Virus record (IMG/VR): IMGVR_UViG_3300017971_000089
Coordinates: 1 to 47,602 of that record
DNA from: a virus
Length of the DNA: 47,602 nt
Reading direction: 5' to 3' (one strand)
Position 1 is the first letter of the stretch, and each line of letters starts with the position of its first letter. The notes beneath the pieces are model-generated. The model did no database searches and had not been told where the DNA came from. It saw nothing but the letters and a program-made list of their open reading frames with translations. Made by a program: the position numbers and the translations under genes. Shown here piece after piece: positions 17,554 to 26,563 of this stretch.

Positions 17554-20500
17554 TGGGACTTTTAGACTTTCTAAAATCGGACCAAACTAAACTCGACGAA
17601 AAATACGCTACCCTGGACTCGATCGAGGCGAACTGGAAGAAATCAGACAGCACATATCAGCAATTAAAAGTTGATTCTCCCTGGATGATTACGCCAGAAC
17701 AGGACCAGGCACATGAGGCAGTTAGAGAGGCTTTGGCCAATGCAAGATCTCAGCTTGACCAGCAAAAACAAGCCATGGCCACGCCGAGCGTAAGCGCTCC
17801 ATCCGGAGACGTACCTGGTTTTATGAAGTTTCTGCAGCCGGTCGAGGGTTTAGGTGGGGGAATTAGTCGAGAATTGCCGCCAGAGGGCGTAGAACCGGCC
17901 ACAGATCTACTTAAACAGACATTTGTCGAGCCAGCGGCGTCTTTGGCGTCCGGAGTGTACGGCGCAAGTGCCCGTTTCACGAACGTACTGGACCAGTGGA
18001 GCAAGTATATATCAGATGCTACCGGATTGGATAGGGGCGGCGCTTTTGAGGTCGCTACGAAGGAATTTGAGCGTTTATCGCAAGAATTTGCCGAGGCTGG
18101 CGTCAAGGGCGAAGATATCCCGAGTAAAATATCTCAATACCTTTATGAGGGTATTGGCCAGGCCACTTTTGATTTACCGCTGATTGCTACCATGGGATTA
18201 CCGGCTTTTAGTGCCGTCGGTGGTGGCGGAGAGGCTATTCAAAGTAATTATGACGTAGAAAGTGCTAAAATAGTCCTTGAAAATCCGGATCAGTACGATG
18301 AAAATACCGTCGCCTGGGCCAATAGCGTCGCTGGCCAGGGATTAGAGCCAAAAAGCATATTTGCGGCTACCGTTGTAGGTGGTATCCATGGATTGTTGTT
18401 GCATGGTGCTTTAAAAGGAGCTGGTTTATTACCACTTCCAGAGAGGGCGCTGGCCGGTGCTGGTATCTTCGGCGTACCTACGGCCGTCAATGAGATGGAA
18501 AAGGATCCTGCAGATCGAGATTATGCTATGGTCGTCTCTGATTTGCTGATAGGTGCCGGATTAACCGCTCCAGGCGGTAGAGCATTATCACGTAAAGAAC
18601 TGTCTGAGAACTTCCGGAGACAGTTAGGCGAAGATTTTCAACCCTTAGTTGATAGATTCAAGATCCTGGCCGAGGATAAAACGCTTAATGAATACGCTAA
18701 AAAACGCGGCGAAATAATAGCCAGACTGCAGCAAACTCCGGACGGAGCTGCTTTTGTTAAGTCTATGCGTCCTGGTGAGACGTTTGAGGAGGCAAGATGG
18801 AGATTATTGCATGAGCGGATCAATGAGCGCGGCGCTAAATATGAGATCGAAAGACAACGTAAAAAGGGAACAGCGATAGCCGAGGAGGAGGCCAGACAAG
18901 AGGCTTTAGCGTTCCAGCGTAGAATCCTGGGTAAACGTATCCAGAGACGCGCTGATGCCGAGGCCGGACGCTTAGCGATCGAGAAAGAGGAAAGAGATTA
19001 CGAACGACGCGAGGAATATGAGGAAATATATCTCAAGCAGTTAAGCAAAGAAAATGCTCAAATGGAGCGCGTAGATGAATTAAATTTACAATATATGCGT
19101 AAACAAGAGGCTTTCAACGCGGATCTTGAGGAAATAATGAAACGCTACGCCGCTGCAGGAGAAAAAACTACTTATGGCGGCGCTCCACCGGTTGTAAAAC
19201 CTGGTAAACCTGAGTTTGTCAGTGAAACATTGGGAGTTGAACGGCCAACATCTGAGGTCTTGGATATGGAACGTAAGTTATCCGAGAGCCTTAAACGTGT
19301 CGAACAAGTTAAAAAACAGTATGAGGGAGAGATCCCGATTATTGGGGAGGGCGAACGTGCCAGCGAAATACCTAAAGATAAAGGCGAGCCTAAGAAAGAA
19401 ACACCCGAACTGGTCAAGCCAGAGGGTGAAATTACACGCCGCGAGGATATACAACAGCAGCCCCGAGGGGAAAAAGAGGCCGGTCCATCCAGGGTACCAC
19501 AAAAAACAGAGTTAGTTGCTGAGGCTGAAAAAGTCGTCCAGGAGACAAAGGGGAAACTCGGTGATGAGTCACTAACCGGCCGCGGTTATGAGTTAGGGGT
19601 TAAGGCCAGGACGGATAAAGAGGCGGCGGAGAAGATCGATCGCGGATTAAAGGAAATGGACGAACATATTGCCGGATTGAAAGAATCCGGAGCCGAGGCC
19701 CAAGAAGTTTATAACGCTGGTATTGCCAGACAATATTACCGAGAGGCAAAAGAGGCGTCTGAATCTACCGGATCCTTTAAAGATGCCGTTGAGAAGGGCG
19801 AAATAGAAGCAGAAACAGGCAAATTAATAACTAAAAAACCGGAAGTTCCAGAACCAATAGACGTCCAGTTTAAACGTGCAGCCAAAAAAGCCGCGGAGAA
19901 ACCCAAAGAGCCTGAAAAACCGGCCGTTAATGTCATTAAATTTCCGTCCGGACGGTGGGGATATGCCGGCAAGGTTGAGGAAACCTTGCTATATGAGTCT
20001 ATTCGTACCGGCTCAGATATCACACCACACGATATAGCCAATATAAAAAGTTCAAGCAATCCAGCCATGGCCGCCAAATTACTTGAGGTCAGAGAGCGAT
20101 CTTTCGACACCAAACAAGAAGCCATAGACTTTGCCAATGAGCGCGGTATCCCCGTTGTTGGCCAAAAGAAGAAAAAGCCTAGTGATGAGGCCGTCGAGGA
20201 GAAAGTAAGCCAGGTTATTAAAAGAGCAAAGCGCAAAGCCGCCCTGGCCGGTAAAGAGGCCGAGAACATACGCCAGGCTGTTAATCAGATAGGCAAAATC
20301 AACTCTAAGGATCTTGAGGACCACGGAATCAGCAATAAAGAGGACGCTAACCTGTTAATGCAGATAGGATCTAAAGACGGCTTGAGAATAGACGACGCAG
20401 CCAAAACATTAATACGGGATCCGGAGCAAAATCCTAAAGGACTATTGCCTGAAACACCGCCGGACATGAATCCGACAGACTGGCTTATTGAGAATATTAG

Positions 20501-23500
20501 AAATAACACCAGGCTAAAGCCTATTACTGAGAAGGAACTGGACCGGAAACAATTAGAGCATGAATTTACAGAGCTGGAACGTCGCGGCGCCATTGAAAAT
20601 ATTGATATTAAGCAATTTGAGAAAATGGCCAAAGCGAATAAGAATCCGGAGAAAATATCTCTGGAGGAATTGGAGGTCGGGGATAAGTTTACGATCGGCG
20701 GCGAAAAGTTCAAAGTCACAAAGGAAACCGAGTCCGAGATTACTGTTAAAGACAGCAAAACCTATGAGTTAGATAAGGTCTTTGATAAAATTACGATCGA
20801 TGAGGGCAGCCTGGTAAAAGCCGGCATAGGAAAGGAAACTATTCCGGAGAGAGTTAAAAGACGTTCGGACGCGCTAAAGCCGAGCAAAAACAGACTTACC
20901 TTTGTTGAGAAGGAGCCACACGAACTTACCAGGTCAGTATATATCAAACAAAAACAAGAGGAATTACTTGCAAAGGGCCAGGAAGATAAAAACGTATCTG
21001 TCCAGAGCGCGGCCAAATCTGATCGGTTTAAAAAACAGGCCATGGTAGCACATAGAGGCCACGTTGAGAAAGCGCTGGAGGAGGGCAAAACTGTATCAGA
21101 TGAAGTATTAAAGCCTTATCCGGATCTATTGAGGCTAAAGCGCGATCAACAAAAAATGGACGAATTTGCCGAAAGCGGAATAGTGCCAGAGGAGTTTGCA
21201 CAAAGCAAAAAAGAAAACGCTAAACTAAGGCGGGAGATTGAAGAATCTCAGCCTATAGGCAAATTTAAAGAGGGTGACAAAATCGTTGACATAGAGAATG
21301 ACAAACAGTTAGAAGTCACTAGTAAAATGGGCGAACTTGTAGAAATAACCGATATGTCTACCGGACAAAGTTTTCCTATCTCCACGGATAGTTCCAGGAG
21401 ATTTAGATATCTGGATCCGGAGAAAAGGATATCTAAGCCGGCGAAAAAACCCAAAGGCAAAAAATCACTTGTTGAATCATATATCGAATTAGACACGGGG
21501 CCGAAGTCAGGCAATTTTGAGCGCCAGGCACTAAATAACTACGCAAACCGGTTTATTGCTCACCTGGAACGGAAACTAAAAAGCCAGCCGTACAGGGATC
21601 CTAAACTTTACCTAAAGGGAAGTCCTTACGAAAAATCAGACGCTAAACTTGGAGGCATTTATCGAGATCTTATCAAGTTAAAGGATATGGGCCTGGTTGA
21701 TGTTTATTACAACCACAAAGGAGAACCCATTTACGGCCTTAAGGGCAAAACCCCGCCGGATTATATGACCCGTGTGTACACCGAAGCCCAGGCAAAGGAA
21801 AAATTTGGATCCATAACGGAGCAGGAAAAACTTGAAAAGGAATTTATCAAGAAAAAAGCCGCCGAGGGTGAAGATGTTACAAAGCCTGGCCAGCAACGTA
21901 GGAGAGAGGCCAGGGAACAGCGCCTATCTGAGGGCCAGGACGATTTATTTACCACTTCTGAGAAGAAAAAGCAGGGTGATATATTTAGCAGTCAAGCCGG
22001 CGGGCCTGGAAGCGGTGGCGGATCCCTGGGCCGGACCATAAAAAGCGATATGCAAATGTCGCCACGCAAGGATCCCAACCTCAAAGAAAGTGATCTAAAC
22101 AATCCTATAACGCTCCGGCAGATCGGTAAGCGCCTGGCGCAGGAAATGGAATATGAACTTGGTAAAGACGTTAGATTTGGCCTTATAAAACGCTTTAAGC
22201 GCCGAGCAAAAGGACTTTTTCATCCGGAGAGCGGTATTATAAGAGTAAATAATATCAACGATTTGCAGACACTTTCCCATGAAATAGGTCATTATTTAGA
22301 TATCGGCGTCTTTAAGATTGAGGACCGGTTCAAATATGATAAGTCAGATTTTGCGATAAATACATCATTTGGCATCAAAGATCCTGCAAAGAGAGCAAAG
22401 CGGATCGAGACCCTAAAAAAGAAATACGGATCCGAACTTGTAGATTCTTTGCAGGATCGATATGAATTGCGCCAGGAGTTAAAATCTCTTTTACGACAAG
22501 TTGGATATCCGAAAGTAAAAAATGCGTTCCAGGAGGGAATTGCAGAGTTTACCAGGCTGTATGTAACGGATCCGAAAATGACCAGGAAGGTAGCGCCGAA
22601 GTTCTATAATCTCTTTGAGGCCATACTAGACGATCAACCACAGTTTAAATCAGCGCTTAAAAACGCTAGAGAATGGTATGACCAATATAGAAAACAGGAT
22701 CCGCTTGTCCTGGGCGCGTCGCTAATTAACCGGACGTCTGAACAAAATAGACTGCTTTCCGCTATAAAAGCCACGAAAGAGGGCTTTTTTATCAACCTCA
22801 TCGATGGTACGGCGCCATTCAGAGAACTTCAAAGGCAGCTACTAAAGAAAATTCCGGATCTAAGAGGATCAGAAGATCCCCTTTTAAATGTTTTGAGTAT
22901 GCTTGGCATTGAGGGCAAGGTTGAGGGCTTCTTTCACTTCCACCCACATCGTAAAGCAGGAAATGAGATTGAACTTAGGAAAGATATAAAGCCGTTATTT
23001 GGCACCAGAAAACGTCCAGGAATACTTTATCCTATACTGCAGAAGGGCAATCTCCCAGGGATAGAGGTTTATTTAATGGCCAGGCGTAACCTGGAATTAG
23101 GTAAGCGCGGGCTTACAGACGCCATGACGGCCAGCGTAAACGACTCACACAGGATGGTTGACAGGGCCAGAGAACGCTACGGCCAGGAATATTTAGAGGG
23201 ATTAGAGTCAGATCTGAAAGCATATCAGACGGCCGTACTCGATTATTACCTGGACTCTGGAAAGATCGGCAAAGACACCTATGACAAAATACTTAAGCTG
23301 AATCAGTTTTATGTACCATTCAAGCGCTTTTTCGATGAGTTTGAGGATACCGGACAATTCCCGAATTTAAGCAAAGCGCTCCGGCCATATTCACCGTCGC
23401 CGGTTAAAGGTATCCGCGGATCCGAGAGAGAGATTGTATCTCCATTTGGCAGCATTATTAAAAATACCTATGACTTACTTACTGCAGCGGACCGTAATTC

Positions 23501-25619
23501 GACGCTTAAATCCATTATCCAGGCGCTCAATACGATCGATCCCGCGCTTGCTCAGAGAATACCGGCCAGGGTAATGAGGCCGGTCAAGGTTATTGCAGAG
23601 CCAAAACAGATATTAGACCCTGTGACCGGAGAAGTATTAATATCTCCGCCGGAGAATTTTACCGAGACTAAAATAGCGGTCGAATATAAAGCGCCACCAA
23701 ATATGCAGATAGTGACGGTTTGGGAGCAGGGTAAGGAGCAATACTACCAGATCCCGAAGAAACACTATGACGCCTTTTTCGCGCTGAATGAACCGGTTAA
23801 CAAGTTTGTCCGATTACTTTCCATGCCGTCGAGAGTGCTGCAGGCTGGCGCGGTTGTTTACGATCCCACTTTTGCCGTCCGGAATATTTTCAGGGATCAA
23901 CTCTCGGCCTGGTTTTACACTAAGTATAATTACAATCCGTTCTATTTCCTCAAGGGCGTAACTGACGCGATCGGAAAGAGTGACGTATATCAAAAGTTTC
24001 TGGCCAGCGGAGCGGATCAGTCATTCCTTACGGCCATGGATAAAGAAATGTCCAGGGGATATATTGAGAAACGCGCCGGACGCCGGATTAAAACCAAATT
24101 CCAGGAGTATAAACGTAATCCGTTACTATTCCTGCAGGATATAAACAGGGCCTCAGAGTTAGGTACCAGGGTAGGCGCTTTCAGGAACGCATACAGGCAG
24201 ACTGGAGATCCCTACCTTGCCATGCAAGAGGGCAGAGAAATATCCGGAGATTACGGCGTCAAAGGTAAGGCCATGAGGAACGTATCGCCGTTATATCCGT
24301 TTTTAAATGCCAGGACACAACACGCAAAACTATTGCCTCAGTCGGCTATCCGGAGAGGAGCGGCCGGTTTTATTGCCAGAGGATTGCCTATCTCGGCGGC
24401 GGCTATGGCCAACTGGTACATGAACCATGCAGACGACGAAGTGCGCCGGTACTATAACCAGCTACCAACCTGGCGCAAAATAGGCTTTTTCAATGTCCAT
24501 ATTCCTTTTACAGATACATTCTTGCCGGTACCACGCGGACCAGTCGGCATATTATTCGGCGCAACGGTAGAACACGCGCTCGACAAAATTGAGGGCGAAG
24601 ATCCGGAGACGATCGGGGAAATTGGCGCTGAATTTCTCGACGATTATTTACCTACAGGATTGCCAACAGAAGGGCCACGCCTGGCCACGGAATTAACTCC
24701 GTTCGCTTTTCGTCCTATTATCGAGCAAGCCATGAATAAAGTCGGTTACACAGGAAAGCCTATCGTCCGGAAGTCTCTGCAGGGATTAGATCTTAGAGAT
24801 CAATATGAGGACTGGACAAGCGAAACGTTTAAATTCCTGGGTAAACAAATAGATATGTCTCCTGTCCGGATGCAGCATTTATTTACAGCCTATACGGCCG
24901 GTGCCGGACGCGGACTATTAAATATTTGGGATGATACCCTTGAAATGATCGGTTTCACAGACGCTAAACCATTGGATACTTTTACCAGGTTATCCAGGTA
25001 TCCGTTAACCAGGGCTTTTATCACGGAGACGCCTCTGGGCCGGAGAGGTAAGTCGGTCCAGGATTTTTACAGAAAATTAGATCAGATGGAGACTGTTAAC
25101 AGGACTGTTAACGCTTATATTAAAGACGATAGCATGTTTAAGGTCGCCAGTTATCTCGAGGATTCGGAAAGAGCAAAGGATTACACCTGGTATATCGAGA
25201 ATCGACGGACGATAGGATGGTTTAGAGAGGCTTTATCAATTGCAAGTTTTATGAGGCATGATATAGCCACCAGCGACGTCTATAAAAATAAACGTGAGAT
25301 GTACAAAGTCTTAGATAACGCGATAACAAACGTAGCGATCAGATTTAACGAGGCTTATGAGGATGGTAAAGTCTGGATGCCAGGCGATATTTTAATGTCA
25401 CTATTTGAGTTTGGCCGAGAAGTCAAAGGCGAAACTTTGGGAGCGCGGAAACAATTCTCTGCAGAGATCCGGAGCCAGGCCGAACTTGAACAGGCGCTCA
25501 ATAGATTAAATTTATATAAATTGCGCGATCGGGCCGGTAAACTACCCAGGATTGACTTTTATAGAATGAAAGCGCTCCAGGCCAAATTAGACCGGTTAAA
25601 TAAACAGTTTGTAAATTAG
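17553..25619 (+). CDS. Giant polyvalent protein with HEXXH metalloprotease motif (probable ejected virion protein)
   Basis: The 2688-residue protein has the mosaic make-up of phage polyvalent proteins. Residues 1-600 contain Gly/Ala-rich, amphipathic segments and long charged coiled coils. The middle (600-1350) is Glu/Lys-rich with small beta modules (FTIGGEKFKVTKETESEITVK; KFKEGDKIVDIENDKQLEV) and the polyvalent motif HVEKALEEGKTVSDEVLKPYPDL at about 1170. A zinc-protease-like site follows: HEIGH at 1576-1580 and EGIAEF at 1661-1666, the likely third ligand. From about 2070 a region resembles large polyvalent protein-associated domains (DPTFAVRNIFRDQLSAW, then PLYPFLNARTQHAKLLPQS). Known polyvalent proteins are packaged and injected to counter host defences or help early infection. 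It is intact, with no frameshift seen. Confidence 0.75.
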   Translation: MGLLDFLKSDQTKLDEKYATLDSIEANWKKSDSTYQQLKVDSPWMITPEQDQAHEAVREALANARSQLDQQKQAMATPSVSAPSGDVPGFMKFLQPVEGLGGGISRELPPEGVEPATDLLKQTFVEPAASLASGVYGASARFTNVLDQWSKYISDATGLDRGGAFEVATKEFERLSQEFAEAGVKGEDIPSKISQYLYEGIGQATFDLPLIATMGLPAFSAVGGGGEAIQSNYDVESAKIVLENPDQYDENTVAWANSVAGQGLEPKSIFAATVVGGIHGLLLHGALKGAGLLPLPERALAGAGIFGVPTAVNEMEKDPADRDYAMVVSDLLIGAGLTAPGGRALSRKELSENFRRQLGEDFQPLVDRFKILAEDKTLNEYAKKRGEIIARLQQTPDGAAFVKSMRPGETFEEARWRLLHERINERGAKYEIERQRKKGTAIAEEEARQEALAFQRRILGKRIQRRADAEAGRLAIEKEERDYERREEYEEIYLKQLSKENAQMERVDELNLQYMRKQEAFNADLEEIMKRYAAAGEKTTYGGAPPVVKPGKPEFVSETLGVERPTSEVLDMERKLSESLKRVEQVKKQYEGEIPIIGEGERASEIPKDKGEPKKETPELVKPEGEITRREDIQQQPRGEKEAGPSRVPQKTELVAEAEKVVQETKGKLGDESLTGRGYELGVKARTDKEAAEKIDRGLKEMDEHIAGLKESGAEAQEVYNAGIARQYYREAKEASESTGSFKDAVEKGEIEAETGKLITKKPEVPEPIDVQFKRAAKKAAEKPKEPEKPAVNVIKFPSGRWGYAGKVEETLLYESIRTGSDITPHDIANIKSSSNPAMAAKLLEVRERSFDTKQEAIDFANERGIPVVGQKKKKPSDEAVEEKVSQVIKRAKRKAALAGKEAENIRQAVNQIGKINSKDLEDHGISNKEDANLLMQIGSKDGLRIDDAAKTLIRDPEQNPKGLLPETPPDMNPTDWLIENIRNNTRLKPITEKELDRKQLEHEFTELERRGAIENIDIKQFEKMAKANKNPEKISLEELEVGDKFTIGGEKFKVTKETESEITVKDSKTYELDKVFDKITIDEGSLVKAGIGKETIPERVKRRSDALKPSKNRLTFVEKEPHELTRSVYIKQKQEELLAKGQEDKNVSVQSAAKSDRFKKQAMVAHRGHVEKALEEGKTVSDEVLKPYPDLLRLKRDQQKMDEFAESGIVPEEFAQSKKENAKLRREIEESQPIGKFKEGDKIVDIENDKQLEVTSKMGELVEITDMSTGQSFPISTDSSRRFRYLDPEKRISKPAKKPKGKKSLVESYIELDTGPKSGNFERQALNNYANRFIAHLERKLKSQPYRDPKLYLKGSPYEKSDAKLGGIYRDLIKLKDMGLVDVYYNHKGEPIYGLKGKTPPDYMTRVYTEAQAKEKFGSITEQEKLEKEFIKKKAAEGEDVTKPGQQRRREAREQRLSEGQDDLFTTSEKKKQGDIFSSQAGGPGSGGGSLGRTIKSDMQMSPRKDPNLKESDLNNPITLRQIGKRLAQEMEYELGKDVRFGLIKRFKRRAKGLFHPESGIIRVNNINDLQTLSHEIGHYLDIGVFKIEDRFKYDKSDFAINTSFGIKDPAKRAKRIETLKKKYGSELVDSLQDRYELRQELKSLLRQVGYPKVKNAFQEGIAEFTRLYVTDPKMTRKVAPKFYNLFEAILDDQPQFKSALKNAREWYDQYRKQDPLVLGASLINRTSEQNRLLSAIKATKEGFFINLIDGTAPFRELQRQLLKKIPDLRGSEDPLLNVLSMLGIEGKVEGFFHFHPHRKAGNEIELRKDIKPLFGTRKRPGILYPILQKGNLPGIEVYLMARRNLELGKRGLTDAMTASVNDSHRMVDRARERYGQEYLEGLESDLKAYQTAVLDYYLDSGKIGKDTYDKILKLNQFYVPFKRFFDEFEDTGQFPNLSKALRPYSPSPVKGIRGSEREIVSPFGSIIKNTYDLLTAADRNSTLKSIIQALNTIDPALAQRIPARVMRPVKVIAEPKQILDPVTGEVLISPPENFTETKIAVEYKAPPNMQIVTVWEQGKEQYYQIPKKHYDAFFALNEPVNKFVRLLSMPSRVLQAGAVVYDPTFAVRNIFRDQLSAWFYTKYNYNPFYFLKGVTDAIGKSDVYQKFLASGADQSFLTAMDKEMSRGYIEKRAGRRIKTKFQEYKRNPLLFLQDINRASELGTRVGAFRNAYRQTGDPYLAMQEGREISGDYGVKGKAMRNVSPLYPFLNARTQHAKLLPQSAIRRGAAGFIARGLPISAAAMANWYMNHADDEVRRYYNQLPTWRKIGFFNVHIPFTDTFLPVPRGPVGILFGATVEHALDKIEGEDPETIGEIGAEFLDDYLPTGLPTEGPRLATELTPFAFRPIIEQAMNKVGYTGKPIVRKSLQGLDLRDQYEDWTSETFKFLGKQIDMSPVRMQHLFTAYTAGAGRGLLNIWDDTLEMIGFTDAKPLDTFTRLSRYPLTRAFITETPLGRRGKSVQDFYRKLDQMETVNRTVNAYIKDDSMFKVASYLEDSERAKDYTWYIENRRTIGWFREALSIASFMRHDIATSDVYKNKREMYKVLDNAITNVAIRFNEAYEDGKVWMPGDILMSLFEFGREVKGETLGARKQFSAEIRSQAELEQALNRLNLYKLRDRAGKLPRIDFYRMKALQAKLDRLNKQFVN

Positions 25620-25631
25620 AGGAGGTTTCAC

Positions 25632-26117
25632 ATGAAACTTTATATGTTTTTACTTTTGCTTCTTCCGGTGCTTTTATTCGGCCAGGATTACGACGACGTA
25701 GAGACAAGGAATTTATACTCGGACGCCACCATTATTACCGTCTCCACTGACAGCGTTAAACTAAATTCTACCCTGGGCTTTTATGGCGTACACACGTCGG
25801 CGTCGGCAGCTGATTCCGGTATCTCCGTCCCTATTCCAAACAACGGGACCAACGACAAAACCGTAACTGTATACTGTGACAGTATCGCCGGAACGACAAA
25901 CACAGAGTATCTTTTCGGCCGATATCAAGGTCCGGAGTATGGGATTGAATATCAATCGATTGGATCCATAACGTCAGACGGTGGAACAATCAAGTATAAC
26001 GTAGGTAGCGCGTCTTGGGCCTCTGAGGAGGTTGTTCCTGTTTATTACATAAAATTCAAAGAAACAGGGAACCAGCGCAACGTCCACGGTGTACGTGTCA
26101 CGGAGTTAATACCCTAA
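25632..26117 (+). CDS. Secreted or surface protein with Sec signal peptide
   Basis: The 161-residue product opens with an ideal signal peptide (MKLYMFLLLLLPVLLFG then QDYDD), with Gln at the predicted +1 position as often seen in Bacteroidota. The mature part is a beta-rich domain without catalytic motifs (DKTVTVYCDSIAGTTNTEY, VVPVYYIKFKETG). The start follows GAGGAGG, and the stop overlaps the next start (TAATG). It heads a run of exported or membrane proteins that continues to 30194. No family is recognised. Confidence 0.75.
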   Translation: MKLYMFLLLLLPVLLFGQDYDDVETRNLYSDATIITVSTDSVKLNSTLGFYGVHTSASAADSGISVPIPNNGTNDKTVTVYCDSIAGTTNTEYLFGRYQGPEYGIEYQSIGSITSDGGTIKYNVGSASWASEEVVPVYYIKFKETGNQRNVHGVRVTELIP

Positions 26118-26263
26118 TGGCTGACGAAACAGTAGTTTATATAACAGAATATACGTCCTATACGGATGAGTCACCCACAGAGACAACATATTACGATGAG
26201 TCTTTATGGAAAACTATCCAAGTACCCACGGGTATGGCCGTCGAGGACGACCTTGATGATTAG
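26117..26263 (+). CDS. Small acidic protein, 48 residues
   Basis: ATG 26117 overlaps the stop of the previous gene in a TAATG arrangement, and the frame ends at the TAG at 26261-26263. The product is acidic, with many Thr, Tyr, Asp and Glu (ITEYTSYTDESPTETTYYDE, ending EDDLDD). It has no hydrophobic segment. The tight coupling and the following GAGGAGG site for the next gene argue that it is real, although it is short and unrecognised. Confidence 0.6.
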   Translation: MADETVVYITEYTSYTDESPTETTYYDESLWKTIQVPTGMAVEDDLDD

Positions 26264-26277
26264 AGGAGGTATTTACA

Positions 26278-26553
26278 ATGGCTAACCCTACAAAGGTGAG
26301 GATTGCCAGTTCAGGGAGTGGTTATACTGCTCAATTGCGCGGAGTGGCCGGTACAAACACAGCCGGAATAGTCTTGCAGGGAACCTATCAATCTGGTTGG
26401 GATATGCACGTCTTTGATGTTTTGGTTTCCGGACCCTATGAATTGTGGTTTGACCCTAACGGCGGATCCACCTATAGCAAGGATTCGGTATGGTCAGGAT
26501 CAACCGGCAAGCTGGTTTTTGGTCAAGACATGATAGACTCATTACAACCATAG
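26278..26553 (+). CDS. Small beta-rich protein, unknown
   Basis: This 91-residue protein starts behind GAGGAGGTATTTACA, a close copy of the site before the 25632 gene. It is beta-rich with Gly and Ser turns (TKVRIASSGSGYTAQLRGVAG, SGPYELWFDPNGGSTYSKD). It has no signal peptide, unlike its neighbours on both sides. A small virion or fibre-attachment protein would fit, but nothing specific is recognised. Confidence 0.65.
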   Translation: MANPTKVRIASSGSGYTAQLRGVAGTNTAGIVLQGTYQSGWDMHVFDVLVSGPYELWFDPNGGSTYSKDSVWSGSTGKLVFGQDMIDSLQP

Positions 26554-26563
26554 CGGAGGAATG

